Part shown: positions 37,855 to 47,307 of the stretch, one piece after another | Layout: each line of letters opens with the position of its first letter | How positions within the stretch are numbered: the first letter of the stretch is position 1 | Assembly (NCBI RefSeq): GCF_006442795.2 | Contig: NZ_CP083956.1 | Coordinates: forward strand, 3,511,501 to 3,575,500 | Reading direction: 5' to 3' | Source of the DNA: Mesorhizobium sp. B1-1-8 | GTDB taxonomy: Bacteria; Pseudomonadota; Alphaproteobacteria; Rhizobiales; Rhizobiaceae | DNA length: 64,000 bases | Program-made: the position numbers and the translations under genes | Notes under the pieces: generated by a model | Told to the model about the DNA's origin: nothing | Seen by the model: only the letters and a program-made list of their open reading frames with translations | Databases searched by the model: none

Positions 37855-38712
37855 ATGAAGCTGTCGGCGCTGCTGTCCCCGCTTCTGCGACGCGAGCGTC
37901 CGGTCTTCCGGAAGCTCGAGCTGCATGTCGGGCATGGCTGCAACCTGTCTTGCGAGAGCTGCTCGCACTATTCCAATCATGGCCATGCCGGCACGGTCTC
38001 GATCGAGGAGGCCGACCGCTGGATGGGCTTGTGGAGCCGACGGGTGTCCGTGGACCGCTTTACGCTTCTCGGTGGTGAGCCGACCATCCACCCGCAGCTG
38101 CCGGCCTTTGTCGGACTGGTGCGGCGGCACTGGCCGCGGACCAGGATAGAAATCGTCAGCAACGGGTTCTTCCTGCATCGGCACCCTTCGCTGCCGGCGG
38201 TGCTGGCGGCGGATCCCGATGCGCGTCTGGTCATTTCGGTGCACCACGATGCCGAGGAATATCAGGAGCGGCTGAAGCCGGTCTTTGCCCTGCTTGAAGA
38301 ATGGCGGCGTGAGCACGGGCTTGTCGCCAGGATACGGCCGGCGAGCAAGAACTGGACCCGCCGCTATGAAGGTTTCGGCGATGCCATGCTGCCCTTCGAG
38401 GACGGCGACTCTCGCTCAAGCTGGGAGATTTGCCCGGCCAAGCACTGCAAGCAGCTGCTTGAAGGGCGCATCTGGAAATGCGCCCCGCTCGCCTATCTGC
38501 CGATGCAAAAGGCCAGGTATCGCCTTTCCGAGAAATGGGACTCCTATCTGGCCTACAAGCCGCTTGAGCCGGACTGCTCCGATGCCACCCTCCGGGCTTT
38601 TGCGGCACTGGAAGACGAGGCGGCATGCGGCATGTGCCCGGCGACGGAGCGGCTTTTCGAATTGCCCGTCCCGCTGCGCCGGCCAAAGCCGCGCGCCGGA
38701 GCGGCGGCCTGA
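37855..38712 (+). CDS. radical SAM protein with C-terminal cysteine-rich domain
   Basis: A 285-aa radical S-adenosylmethionine enzyme. The [4Fe-4S] motif CxxxCxxC is at Cys29, Cys33, Cys36 (GCNLSCESC), and the SAM-binding GGEP is at 73-76. The C-terminal third carries six further cysteines (193, 198, 209, 241, 258, 261), as in SPASM/twitch domains that bind extra clusters and act on peptides or small molecules. The start has a poor ribosome-binding site but the motif spacing supports it. No precursor peptide or partner gene is visible nearby; gatC follows 78 bp later. Reaction unknown. Confidence 0.82.
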   Translation: MKLSALLSPLLRRERPVFRKLELHVGHGCNLSCESCSHYSNHGHAGTVSIEEADRWMGLWSRRVSVDRFTLLGGEPTIHPQLPAFVGLVRRHWPRTRIEIVSNGFFLHRHPSLPAVLAADPDARLVISVHHDAEEYQERLKPVFALLEEWRREHGLVARIRPASKNWTRRYEGFGDAMLPFEDGDSRSSWEICPAKHCKQLLEGRIWKCAPLAYLPMQKARYRLSEKWDSYLAYKPLEPDCSDATLRAFAALEDEAACGMCPATERLFELPVPLRRPKPRAGAAA

Positions 38713-38790
38713 CTGCATCCGCCATGAACGATGTTGCACCGCAAGCGCCGCGCCGCTATAGCCCGCACTGGTTTTCCCGAGGCAATTGAC

Positions 38791-39078
38791 ATGTCCGTTG
38801 ATCTTCAGACCGTGAAGCGCGTCGCGCACCTTGCCCGTATTGCGGTGAATGAGGAGGATGCCGAGCGCATGACCGGCGAATTGAACGCCATTCTCGGCTT
38901 CGTCGAGCAACTGAACGAGGTCGATGTCTCGGGCGTCGAGCCGATGACCTCGGTGACGCCGATGGAGATGAAGAAGCGGCAGGATGTCGTCACCGACGGC
39001 AACAAGGCCGCCGATATCGTTGCCAACGCGCCGGCCACCGAAGAGAACTTCTTCCTCGTTCCGAAGGTCGTGGAGTAG
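38791..39078 (+). CDS. gatC: Asp-tRNA(Asn)/Glu-tRNA(Gln) amidotransferase subunit C
   Basis: Small (95 aa) stabilising subunit of the GatCAB amidotransferase that converts Glu-tRNA(Gln) or Asp-tRNA(Asn) to the amide form. The family pattern is complete: [42 protein letters not shown] and the C-terminal [10 protein letters not shown]. The start at 38791 begins the conserved region. gatA follows 67 bp downstream; gatB is not in this window. Confidence 0.96.
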   Translation: MSVDLQTVKRVAHLARIAVNEEDAERMTGELNAILGFVEQLNEVDVSGVEPMTSVTPMEMKKRQDVVTDGNKAADIVANAPATEENFFLVPKVVE

Positions 39079-39145
39079 GGGCGGCCCGGTGCCGGACTGT
39101 CCCGATTTCTGCCTGGTCGGTGTTTTACGAAAAGAGCCTTGCCTG

Positions 39146-40711
39146 ATGAGCGATCTCACACATCTCACCATTTCCGGGGCCCGCGCCAAACTGCGCGGCA
39201 AGGAGATCACCGCGGCCGAGATCACCGAGGCCTATCTGCAGGCGATCGAGCGTGCCAATCCGGTGCTCAACGCCTATGTCGCGGTGACCGGCGACAAGGC
39301 GCGCGACATGGCCAAGGCTTCCGACGCCAGGCTCGCGAAGGGCGAGGGCGGTGCACTGGAAGGCATCCCGCTCGGCATCAAGGATCTTTTCGCCGTCGAA
39401 GGTGTTCACACCCAGGCCTGCAGCCATGTGCTGGACGGTTTCAAGCCGCATTATGAATCGACCGTCACCAGCAACCTGTGGGCCGACGGCGCCGTGATGC
39501 TCGGCAAGCTCAACATGGACGAGTTCGCCATGGGCTCGTCCAACGAGACCTCCTATTACGGCCCGGTCATCAATCCGTGGCGGCGTTCGCGCCTCGACAC
39601 GGTGGTGATGCCGACGACGCATCAGGGTGACGGCGGCTTTGTTTCCGCCGGCGGCACGAAGACCGCACGCACCCTCGACAACGCCCAGCTGGTGCCGGGC
39701 GGCTCGTCCGGCGGCTCGGCTTCGGCTGTTGCTGCTTTCCTGTGCGCCGGCGCCACGGCGACCGATACCGGCGGCTCGATTCGCCAGCCGGCCGCCTTCA
39801 CCGGCACGGTCGGCATCAAGCCGACCTATGGCCGCTGCTCGCGCTGGGGCGTGGTTGCGTTCGCTTCCTCGCTCGACCAGGCCGGGCCGATCGCCCGCGA
39901 CGTTCGCGATGCCGCCATCCTGTTGAAATCGATGGCGTCCGTCGATCCGAAGGACACCACCTCGGTCGATCGCCCTGTGCCGGACTACGAGGCAGCGATC
40001 GGCAAGCCGGTCAGGGGCATGAAAGTCGGCATTCCCAAGGAATACCGCGTCGACGGCATGCCGCAAGACATCGAGGCGCTGTGGCAGAAGGGCGTGGCCT
40101 GGCTGAAAGACGCCGGCGCCGAGATCGTCGACATTTCTTTGCCGCACACCAAATATGCCTTGCCGGCTTATTATATCGTGGCGCCGGCCGAGGCGTCCTC
40201 GAACCTCGCGCGCTATGACGGCGTTCGCTACGGCCTGCGCGTCCCCGGCAAGGACATTGTCGATATGTACGAGAAGACCCGCGCCGCAGGTTTCGGCCGC
40301 GAGGTCAAGCGCCGCATCATGATCGGCACCTATGTGCTGTCGGCCGGCTACTACGACGCCTATTACCTGCAGGCGCAGAAGGTACGCAATTTGATCAAGC
40401 GCGACTTCGAGACCGTCTTCGCTGCCGGCGTCGATGTCATCCTGACCCCGGCGACGCCGACGGCCGCCTTCGGGATCGCCGACGAGGACATGGCCTCCGA
40501 CCCGGTCAAGATGTATCTCAACGACATCTTCACCGTGACGGTGAACATGGCCGGCCTGCCCGGCATTTCCGTGCCCGCCGGTCTCGACGGCAAGGGCCTG
40601 CCGCTCGGGTTGCAACTCATCGGCCGTCCCTTCGATGAGGAAACGCTGTTCCAGACGGCGCGTATCATCGAGCAGGCGGCGGGCGGGTTCCAGCCGGAGA
40701 AGTGGTGGTAG
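39146..40711 (+). CDS. gatA: Asp/Glu-tRNA amidotransferase subunit A
   Basis: Amidase subunit that releases ammonia from glutamine for tRNA-dependent amidation. 521 aa. The catalytic Ser-cisSer-Lys triad is visible as Lys79 (GIKD), Ser187 (PGGSSGGS) and Ser211 (DTGGSIR). Compared with the S. aureus numbering (79, 154, 178), Lys79 is unshifted but both serines are shifted by 33, locating an insertion between about residues 146 and 182 ([19 protein letters not shown] and onward). The insertion is probably clade-specific. Start ATG 39146 is chosen by homology (MSDLTHLTI). Confidence 0.96.
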   Translation: MSDLTHLTISGARAKLRGKEITAAEITEAYLQAIERANPVLNAYVAVTGDKARDMAKASDARLAKGEGGALEGIPLGIKDLFAVEGVHTQACSHVLDGFKPHYESTVTSNLWADGAVMLGKLNMDEFAMGSSNETSYYGPVINPWRRSRLDTVVMPTTHQGDGGFVSAGGTKTARTLDNAQLVPGGSSGGSASAVAAFLCAGATATDTGGSIRQPAAFTGTVGIKPTYGRCSRWGVVAFASSLDQAGPIARDVRDAAILLKSMASVDPKDTTSVDRPVPDYEAAIGKPVRGMKVGIPKEYRVDGMPQDIEALWQKGVAWLKDAGAEIVDISLPHTKYALPAYYIVAPAEASSNLARYDGVRYGLRVPGKDIVDMYEKTRAAGFGREVKRRIMIGTYVLSAGYYDAYYLQAQKVRNLIKRDFETVFAAGVDVILTPATPTAAFGIADEDMASDPVKMYLNDIFTVTVNMAGLPGISVPAGLDGKGLPLGLQLIGRPFDEETLFQTARIIEQAAGGFQPEKWW

Positions 40712-40750
40712 GCTCGGTCCCGTCAGGGTCGAAGTTGGCCAGCGGGGCGA

Positions 40751-41545
40751 ATGATGTTCTTCTTACTTTCCAAGCTTTTTTGGTTTGTAGCCAAGCCACT
40801 CAACCTGGCGATCTTCCTGCTTCTGATAGGCTTGGTTGCCGGTCTGTTCGGCCGGCGGCGATTGGCAACGGCCGGCAGCGCCCTTGCATTTTTCATCCTT
40901 GCGCTTTCGGCATGGTCGTCGATTGGCGTGATCATGCTCAATCCGCTGGAGGAGCGCTTCCCAAGACCGCCGCTGCCGGCAAAGGTGGACGGTATCGTCG
41001 TGCTGGGCGGCGCCATGGACGGTGCGGTCAATTTCGCGCGCGGCGGCTATGAATTGAATGCCAGCGGGGACCGCATCGTCGAGGCGGCTGTGCTGGCGCT
41101 GCGTTTCCCGACAGCGAAAGTCGTCGTCTCCGGCGGGCCTATCGAAATGATCGGCGAAGGCGAGGGTGATGCGGACGCGGCACCGCGCCTGCTCACAGCG
41201 CTCGGCATAAGCGCCGATCGCCTGGTCATCGAGAACAAATCACGCACCACTTACGAGAATGCGGTCTTCACCAAGAGGCTGGTGATGCCGAAACCGGGCG
41301 AGACCTGGCTACTCGTCACATCGGCTTTCCACATGCCGCGCGCCAAGGCGCTGTTCGACAAAGCCGGTTTTCCCACTATTCCCTGGCCGGTCGACTACTG
41401 GACCACGGGCAGAGAACGCCTGTACCGCACAAGTCCCGGCGACAATCTGGATATCACCACCAAAGCGCTTCGCGAGTGGACAGGGCTCATCGCCTATTGG
41501 CTCGTCGGCCGTATCGATCAGCCTTTCCCGGGGCCGGGCGGCTGA
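40751..41545 (+). CDS. YdcF/ElyC-type DUF218 membrane protein
   Basis: A 264-aa protein with two N-terminal membrane segments (residues about 4-30 and 37-60) and a DUF218 domain from about residue 80: VDGIVVLGGAMDG, VVVSGGPIE, ENKSRTTYENAVF and LVTSAFHMPRAKALF. E. coli ElyC of this family affects peptidoglycan/undecaprenyl phosphate metabolism, so an envelope role is likely. The last 28 bases overlap the end of a convergent DUF599 gene. Confidence 0.88.
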   Translation: MMFFLLSKLFWFVAKPLNLAIFLLLIGLVAGLFGRRRLATAGSALAFFILALSAWSSIGVIMLNPLEERFPRPPLPAKVDGIVVLGGAMDGAVNFARGGYELNASGDRIVEAAVLALRFPTAKVVVSGGPIEMIGEGEGDADAAPRLLTALGISADRLVIENKSRTTYENAVFTKRLVMPKPGETWLLVTSAFHMPRAKALFDKAGFPTIPWPVDYWTTGRERLYRTSPGDNLDITTKALREWTGLIAYWLVGRIDQPFPGPGG

Positions 41546-42237
41546 CCGATCACCGCCTGGCGGGCATTCGAGAAGAACTGACGGCGCACCAGCACCGCCA
41601 GCAGCACGAGTGTCGAAATCACGAAGACCGCCGGATCGACGAACCAGCCGAGATAGCCGATCGAGAAGAACACGGCGCGCAGGCCGGAGTTGAAATGCTT
41701 GCCCGCAAGCTTGTTCATCTCGGCCGCCCGCCACACCGCCGTTTCGGTCACCGGGTTGCGTGACGCCTCGCCATGCGGGATCGGCACGGCGCCAATCAGG
41801 ATCGTGCAATAGTTGAACAGCCGATAGGCCCAGCCGAACTTGAAGAAGGCAAAGGCGAGGATCAGCACCAGGCCGAACACCTTGATCTGAAATGCCGCGC
41901 GATCCGGCGCGCCGCCCAGCGGCAGGTTACTCAACACCTCGATGACCCGATCGGAGGCACCCAGCAGGGCAAAGCAGCCGCCCAGTGCGATCAGTGAACT
42001 GGAGGCAAAGAAGGCGGTGCCTTGCTGCAGGCCGCTCATGATGGCGGTATCGACGATGCGGATCTCGCGCTCGGCCATGGTCCGCATCCACGCCTCGCGC
42101 TGCTTGTTCATCGCTGTCGTCAACGACACCCGGCTGACCAGCTTGCCGTCAGAGGCGAGCGTGTGCAGCACCCAGACAATCAGGAAGAAAGCCAGCGCCG
42201 CCAGATCGGCCGTCGAAAGATGCAGGGAATCGAGCAT
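41518..42237 (-). CDS. DUF599 family membrane protein
   Basis: A 239-aa protein with four membrane segments, beginning within residues 9-28 (ADLAALAFFLIVWVLHTL). The characteristic REAWMRTMAEREIRIVDTAI block precedes segments two and three, and NPVTETAVWRAAEMNKLAGKHFNSGLR precedes the last. This matches DUF599; function is unknown. Single gene, convergent and overlapping with the YdcF-like gene; divergent from sdaA. Confidence 0.88.
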   Translation of the reverse strand: MLDSLHLSTADLAALAFFLIVWVLHTLASDGKLVSRVSLTTAMNKQREAWMRTMAEREIRIVDTAIMSGLQQGTAFFASSSLIALGGCFALLGASDRVIEVLSNLPLGGAPDRAAFQIKVFGLVLILAFAFFKFGWAYRLFNYCTILIGAVPIPHGEASRNPVTETAVWRAAEMNKLAGKHFNSGLRAVFFSIGYLGWFVDPAVFVISTLVLLAVLVRRQFFSNARQAVIGQPPGPGKG

Positions 42238-42416
42238 GCGACCCTTCTACCACAGGCGAAGCAGTCGCTTCGACGGCTGACAGGCGCGACGCCCGACAAT
42301 GTCGCTGCGGGAGCAAACAAGGTCGGCAGGTGCCGCGCCGCGGCACGCAAAACATCGGAAACATCACGACAATTCCTATATGTATATTTTTAGCAGGCCT
42401 CAGGAGGCAGTGGCGC

Positions 42417-43820
42417 GTGTTTCTTTCGGTTTTCGACCTGTTCAAGATCGGCATCGGACCATCGAGCTCCCACACGATGGGACCGATGACGGCCGCGCGC
42501 CGCTTTCTGGACGAGATTCTTACGGGCGACTGGCCGCGTCCGGCCGGCGTCGAGGTCGATCGCATCGCCGCCAGCCTGCACGGCTCGCTCGCCTATACCG
42601 GCATCGGCCACGGCTCGGATCGCGCGGTCGTCCTCGGCCTCGCCGGCCAGTTGCCGCAGACGGTCGACCCGGACGAGGCGGACTCCATCGTGGCTCGCAT
42701 CGCAGCCGACAAGCGCATTTCGCCGCCCGGCCATCCGAGCTACCGCTTCGATCCGGCCAGGGACCTGGTTCTAGACCGCAAGACGCCGCTCCCCGGCCAC
42801 GCCAACGGCATGGCTTTTTATGCCTACGACGCGTCCGACCGACTGCTGCTCAAGCGCGTCTATTATTCGATCGGCGGCGGCTTCGTCGTTTCCGAGGAAG
42901 AGTTGCAGCGCATGAAAGCCAAGGGCTCGGTGACGACCGAAGGCAAGAAGGTGCCGTATCCGTTCAAGAATGCCGTCGAGATGCTGTCGATGGCGTCAAA
43001 GAGCGGGCTTTCCATCGCAGAGATGAAGCGCGTCAACGAGGAGACGCAGATGTCGCGCGAGGAGCTCGATGCCGGTCTCGACGCGATCTGGAGCGCCATG
43101 AAGGGCTGCATCGACCGCGGCCTGTCGCAGGACGGCATCATGCCGGGCGGGCTGAAGGTGCGCCGCCGCGCGCGGCAGTTGCACGATAAGCTGCAGGAAC
43201 AGTGGCAGCAGAACCGGCCCAATCCTCTGCTCGCCAATGACTGGCTGTCGATCTACGCCATGGCGGTCAACGAGGAGAACGCGGCTGGCGGGCGCGTGGT
43301 GACCGCGCCGACCAATGGCGCGGCCGGCACGCTGCCGGCAGTGCTGCGCTACTGGCTGCATTTCCACCCCGAGGCCGACCAGCCGAGCATTCGCGATTTC
43401 CTGCTCACCGCCGCCGCCGTCGGCGGCATCATCAAGTCCAACGCCTCGATCTCCGGCGCCGAGGTCGGCTGCCAGGGCGAGGTGGGCTCCGCCTCGGCGA
43501 TGGCGGCGGCCGGCCTGTGCGCTGTCATGGGCGGCTCGCCGGAGCAAGTCGAGAACGCCGCCGAGATCGCGCTGGAGCATCATCTGGGCATGACCTGCGA
43601 CCCTGTCGGCGGGCTTGTGCAGGTGCCGTGCATCGAGCGCAACGCGCTGGGCGCGGTCAAGGCGGTGACTGCCGCTTCGCTGGCCATAAAGGGCGACGGC
43701 ACGCATTTCGTGCCGCTCGACGCGGCGATCGAGACCATGCGCCAGACCGGCCTCGACATGAACGAGAAGTACAAGGAAACCAGCCTCGGCGGACTGGCCG
43801 TCAATGTGGTCGAGTGCTGA
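42417..43820 (+). CDS. sdaA: L-serine ammonia-lyase (iron-sulfur type)
   Basis: Deaminates L-serine to pyruvate with an oxygen-sensitive [4Fe-4S] cluster. 467 aa single-chain form with the beta domain first ([21 protein letters not shown]) and the alpha domain after about residue 190. Cluster cysteines are seen in [13 protein letters not shown] and in [19 protein letters not shown]. Translation starts at GTG 42417, 9 bp after AGGAGG. The leader 42238-42416 shows no convincing riboswitch. Confidence 0.94.
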   Translation: MFLSVFDLFKIGIGPSSSHTMGPMTAARRFLDEILTGDWPRPAGVEVDRIAASLHGSLAYTGIGHGSDRAVVLGLAGQLPQTVDPDEADSIVARIAADKRISPPGHPSYRFDPARDLVLDRKTPLPGHANGMAFYAYDASDRLLLKRVYYSIGGGFVVSEEELQRMKAKGSVTTEGKKVPYPFKNAVEMLSMASKSGLSIAEMKRVNEETQMSREELDAGLDAIWSAMKGCIDRGLSQDGIMPGGLKVRRRARQLHDKLQEQWQQNRPNPLLANDWLSIYAMAVNEENAAGGRVVTAPTNGAAGTLPAVLRYWLHFHPEADQPSIRDFLLTAAAVGGIIKSNASISGAEVGCQGEVGSASAMAAAGLCAVMGGSPEQVENAAEIALEHHLGMTCDPVGGLVQVPCIERNALGAVKAVTAASLAIKGDGTHFVPLDAAIETMRQTGLDMNEKYKETSLGGLAVNVVEC

Positions 43821-43821
43821 G

Positions 43822-43841
43822 GACCCACCGACAAGTGGGTC
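43822..43841 (+). terminator. short hairpin after sdaA
   Basis: GACCCAC (43822-43828) pairs with GTGGGTC (43835-43841) around a 6-base loop, right after the sdaA stop. No T-run follows, so its role in termination is uncertain. Confidence 0.35.
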
Positions 43842-43904
43842 TGGCCCTGTGGAGAAGTCGCTCAAGGCGTTGACGCTCGGGCTCGCCCAGCTAAATCTTG
43901 TGCC

Positions 43905-44342
43905 ATGTCTCTCAATCTCATCAAACTCTGCGTCGGTTGCGACAGCGTCGAGGATCTGGAAGAGTGGATCGCCTTCCGCCTGGACGAGCGGCGCCGCGCC
44001 GGCGAGCCGGCCGAGCATTGGCACACGACCCGCATGATGCCGACGCGTGGCGATGAGGTGACCGACGGCGGTTCACTCTACTGGGTGATCAAGGGCAATG
44101 TTCAGTGCCGGCAGCTGATCACCGAAATCCGGCCCTTCACCGATGACGAGGGTATCGGCCGCTGCCATCTGATGCTCGACCCGCACGTTGTGCGCACCGA
44201 GTGGCAGCCACGCCGCGCCTTCCAGGGCTGGCGTTATCTCAAGCCCTCCGATGCCCCGGCCGATCTCGGCAAGGGCAAGACCGCGCTGGCCGAGATGCCG
44301 CCGAAACTGCGGCTCGAGCTTGCCGAGCTTGGTCTGCTCTAA
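43905..44342 (+). CDS. DUF1489 family protein
   Basis: A 145-aa soluble protein restricted, as far as I know, to alphaproteobacteria. Recognisable features are the start MSLNLIKLCVGCDSVEDLEEW, HTTRMMPTR, GSLYWVIKGNVQCRQ and FQGWRYL. Two cysteines near the N-terminus (CVGC at 9-12) could bind metal. Function unknown. Separated from the J-like membrane protein gene by 114 bp. Confidence 0.88.
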   Translation: MSLNLIKLCVGCDSVEDLEEWIAFRLDERRRAGEPAEHWHTTRMMPTRGDEVTDGGSLYWVIKGNVQCRQLITEIRPFTDDEGIGRCHLMLDPHVVRTEWQPRRAFQGWRYLKPSDAPADLGKGKTALAEMPPKLRLELAELGLL

Positions 44343-44456
44343 TCCCGGGCGCTTCGCCACTGGCCCTTTCGGCTCGTCCGATGTGGGACTTGCAAGCATC
44401 GGACCTAAGCCCCATCCTCTTCCTAGGCACAATCATCTGGATGGTAGCGCAAACCG

Positions 44457-45155
44457 ATGGGCGTGATCATTGCTTCGGCGGCACTGCTCGTGTTGCTTTT
44501 CGGCGCCGTGACCATCTTCGTGCGCGCCGACCCGGCAAGGATGGCCGACAATCTGAGGGCACTCGGACCGGCGCTGCTGGGTGTGGTCGGCGCGGTCACG
44601 CTGGTCGTCGGCCGCAGCTTCATCGGCGGCCTGCTTCTGGTCGCGGGCATGGTCTGGTACGGTTGGCTGCGGTCGCAACGGCCGGCGGCAAAGACTGCCG
44701 CGGCCAAACGCTCGACCGTGCGCACCGCGGCTCTCGAAATGGAGCTCGAGCATGACAGCGGCAAGCTCGAAGGGCTGGTTCTGGCCGGCCGCTATGAAGG
44801 GAAGATGCTGGGCGCCATGGCGATGGCGGATCTGCAGCGGCTCTACAGCGAATTGCGCGCCGATCCGGAGAGCTGCCAGCTCCTAGAGGCGTATCTTGAC
44901 AGCCGTTTTCCCGTCTGGCGCAAGGACGCGCAGGCGGACGGTGGCGAAAGGCTGGGTATTGCGCCACGTCCGGGCGCCATGACTAAGGAGGAGGCCTACA
45001 AGATCCTTGGTCTTGAAGCGGGGGCTGCCGCGGCGGATATCCGCAAGGCGCACCGCCGCCTGCTGCAGCGCCTGCACGCCGACGTCGGCGGCACGTCTGT
45101 TCTGGCGGCGCGGATCAATGAAGCCAAGGACGTCCTGCTCTCCAATCACGACTAG
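44457..45155 (+). CDS. membrane-anchored J-domain-like protein with altered HPD
   Basis: A 232-aa protein with two or three N-terminal membrane segments (residues 3-22 and about 36-70), a soluble middle part, and a C-terminal J-like domain (about 174-232: MTKEEAYKILGLEAGA...HRRLLQRLH). The overall architecture resembles the alphaproteobacterial relatives of mitochondrial Pam18/Tim14. The HPD tripeptide that activates Hsp70 reads HAD (His207, Ala208, Asp209). This may reduce or abolish co-chaperone activity, as in Pam16-type proteins, or be a tolerated variant. Convergent with the dacF-like gene. Confidence 0.82.
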   Translation: MGVIIASAALLVLLFGAVTIFVRADPARMADNLRALGPALLGVVGAVTLVVGRSFIGGLLLVAGMVWYGWLRSQRPAAKTAAAKRSTVRTAALEMELEHDSGKLEGLVLAGRYEGKMLGAMAMADLQRLYSELRADPESCQLLEAYLDSRFPVWRKDAQADGGERLGIAPRPGAMTKEEAYKILGLEAGAAAADIRKAHRRLLQRLHADVGGTSVLAARINEAKDVLLSNHD

Positions 45156-45197
45156 TCTCCTTCGACGCGGAACCTTCCGGGAGATTTCAAAAACCGC

Positions 45198-46616
45198 CTA
45201 TTGCTGGACGGCGTAGCACGATATCTTCTTTCGCTTCAGGGCATCGCAGGCCTTCCAGGCGGCGTCCTTCGATCCGAAGCCGCCGAAGCGGGCGCGGTAG
45301 TACGTGACGCCGTCCTTGTCGAAGGCGACGGTGAAGCCCGAGGCATCGGCCAGGACTTTCGGCGCCTGCTTGCTCGTCTTGTCGAGCAAGGCCTGCGCGC
45401 CCGACTGCGTCGGCGAGGAAGCGACCTGCACCGCCCAGCCCGACGGCACCGACGCTGTGCTGACCGGGTCGACCCCAGGCGCGGCCGGCGTCGGCTCGGC
45501 ATATGCTGCGACGGCCTGGGACGCGTCCTGCGACGCAGGGGCGGAAGCCATGCCGGCCACAGCGACCGTCTTCACCTTCCTGACCTGGATCACCGGCTTG
45601 GTTTCTTCGGCAGCCGGCGCGCTGTCGTCGGCGGAGGCGACGGTGGCGTCATCCTCGACCGCCGGCTTGTCGTCAGGAACCGGCGCGTCGTGCTTCGGCA
45701 GGAAGACCTTGGCCAGCGTCTTGATCGCATTGTCGCCGCCCGCCTTGGCGATCAGCGCCCCCCCGCCGCGGGTCGAGGCGCGCGGCAGATAAGTGTTGAT
45801 CAGCGAGGCCATCTGGTTGTCGCGGCTGCGGCCCGAAGCACCGCCCATAACCACGGCGACAAGACGGCGGTCGCCGTCGGCGACGGAGGAGACGAGATTG
45901 TAGCCCGAGGCGCGGGTATAGCCGGTCTTGATGCCGTCGACGCCCTTGATGCGGCCGAGCAGGCGGTTGTGGCCGTTGATGCGCTGGCGTCCGTACAGGA
46001 AGGAGCGCTGCGAGAAATAGCCGTAATATTGCGGAAAGTGTTCCCGGAGCGCGATGCCCAGCATCGCCATGTCGTGAGCGGTGGTGAACTGGCCTGGATC
46101 AGGCAAGCCGTTGGCATTGCGGAAGACGGTGCCGTCCATGCCGAGCTGGCGCGCCTTCGTCGTCATCATGCGGGCGAAATTGTCCTCGCTGCCGCCGAGC
46201 AGCTCGCCGAGCGCGGTTGCCGAGTCGTTGGCCGACTTCGTCACCATCGACAGGATCGCGGTCTCAACCGGGACCGAGCCGCCGGCGCGGACGCCGAGCT
46301 TGGTCGGCGGCTCGGACGCGGCATGGGCCGAGTATGGCACCGGCGTATTCTTGCTGATCCTGCCTTTCGCCAGCGCCTCGAAGGTGAGGTAGAGCGTCAT
46401 CATCTTGGTCAGCGAGGCGGGATAGCGCCGGCCGTTGGCGTCAACCGAATAAAGCACCTTGCCGGTCTTGGCATCGACGACGATGGCCGCCGACCTTGCG
46501 GCAAAAGCCGAGCCGACATCGGCAGCGACGACCGTCACCGCCAGCGCGGCGATCATGATTGCCTTGAAGCAGATTGAGAATTTGGAGACGAACCCCGACA
46601 ACGCCTGACGCACCAC
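45198..46616 (-). CDS. D-alanyl-D-alanine carboxypeptidase with SPOR domain
   Basis: Penicillin-binding protein 5/DacF-like enzyme that trims the terminal D-Ala of peptidoglycan side chains in the periplasm. 472 aa from a GTG start. Signal peptide or anchor about residues 10-40. Active-site motifs are SLTK (68-71), SAN (128-130) and KTG (230-232). After the catalytic and C-terminal beta domains comes an Ala/Pro/Val-rich linker, then a SPOR domain (about 400-470, GWAVQVASSPTQSGAQALL), which binds denuded glycan at division sites. Convergent with the J-like gene. Confidence 0.93.
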   Translation of the reverse strand: MVRQALSGFVSKFSICFKAIMIAALAVTVVAADVGSAFAARSAAIVVDAKTGKVLYSVDANGRRYPASLTKMMTLYLTFEALAKGRISKNTPVPYSAHAASEPPTKLGVRAGGSVPVETAILSMVTKSANDSATALGELLGGSEDNFARMMTTKARQLGMDGTVFRNANGLPDPGQFTTAHDMAMLGIALREHFPQYYGYFSQRSFLYGRQRINGHNRLLGRIKGVDGIKTGYTRASGYNLVSSVADGDRRLVAVVMGGASGRSRDNQMASLINTYLPRASTRGGGALIAKAGGDNAIKTLAKVFLPKHDAPVPDDKPAVEDDATVASADDSAPAAEETKPVIQVRKVKTVAVAGMASAPASQDASQAVAAYAEPTPAAPGVDPVSTASVPSGWAVQVASSPTQSGAQALLDKTSKQAPKVLADASGFTVAFDKDGVTYYRARFGGFGSKDAAWKACDALKRKKISCYAVQQ

Positions 46617-46811
46617 GACTACCCTGAATTTTCGTTTGCCCCGGAGGCGGCAGAGGGAGTGCCAGCCTCACTTCCGGCCAAACTATCGCGGGCAGCGTTA
46701 CCAATCCGTTTATGGTAACCGCCGCGTTCACACTTTTCCGCCGATTTGAGCCTTCCTTTATGCGAATTTTAGCTGTCGCCAGGGCTTCATCCCTTGCATC
46801 CAAAGGAAATC

Positions 46812-46855
46812 TTGACTTTTGTGCACTGCACAATATATTGAGATGCACTGCACAA
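46812..46855 (+). promoter_or_regulatory. phasin promoter with paired PhaR-like operators
   Basis: TTGACT (46812-46817) and TATATT (46834-46839) are spaced by 16 bp. A perfect palindrome TTGTGCA-C-TGCACAA (46819-46833) fills the spacer, and a second copy of TGCACTGCACAA lies at 46844-46855, 22 bp after the first (46822-46833), about two helical turns. PhaR repressors of alphaproteobacteria bind TGC...GCA palindromes before phasin genes, so PhaR is the likely regulator. Confidence 0.7.
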
Positions 46856-46901
46856 GGGCGCCCGGGGCAAATGGGCGTTTCAAACCAAAGGGAAGTATGA
46901 A

Positions 46902-47231
46902 ATGACCCAGACCTATGAGGACTTCGCGAAATACGGCAAGGAGTTTGCCGACACCGGACTGAAGAGCTTTGCTTCGCTCACCAAGGGCGCGCAGGCGATC
47001 GCCACCGAAGCGGGCGAGTACACCAAGAAGAGCTTCGAGGCCGGCAACGCCGTGGTCGAGAAGCTGTTCTCGGCCAAGTCGTTCGAAAAGGCCATCGAGA
47101 TCCAGACCGACTACGCCAAGCAGAGCTACGAGAGCTTCGTGGCCGAGGCCAGCAAGATCGGCGACCTCTACGCGGAGCTCGCCAAGGAAGCCTACAAGCC
47201 GTTCGAATCGGTCGTCGCCAAGGCGAAGTAA
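46902..47231 (+). CDS. phasin (PHB granule-associated protein)
   Basis: A 109-aa amphipathic helical protein that coats polyhydroxybutyrate granules. The sequence MTQTYEDFAKYGKEFADTGL starts a long helix, and the Phasin_2-type segment FEAGNAVVEKLFSAKSFEKA is present. It has no cysteine or membrane segment and is rich in Ala, Lys and Glu. GGAAG lies upstream of the ATG. It is a single-gene unit with its own promoter, paired operators and terminator. Confidence 0.9.
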   Translation: MTQTYEDFAKYGKEFADTGLKSFASLTKGAQAIATEAGEYTKKSFEAGNAVVEKLFSAKSFEKAIEIQTDYAKQSYESFVAEASKIGDLYAELAKEAYKPFESVVAKAK

Positions 47232-47276
47232 TTTCGCCCGATCACCATCGGATTGGCCAGCCGGCCTTGAGAACAG

Positions 47277-47307
47277 ACCCGGTCGCGCAAGCGCGGCCGG
47301 GTTTTTT
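47277..47307 (+). terminator. Rho-independent terminator of the phasin gene
   Basis: The stem ACCCGG-T-CGCGC (47277-47288) pairs with GCGCG-G-CCGGGT (47291-47302) and runs into a TTTTTT tract (47302-47307). It lies 45 bp after the phasin stop. Confidence 0.9.

Noticed and set aside
42238-42416. Possible glycine or other riboswitch in the sdaA leader
   Set aside because: GC-rich local inverted repeats are present, but the conserved cores of known riboswitch classes could not be found.
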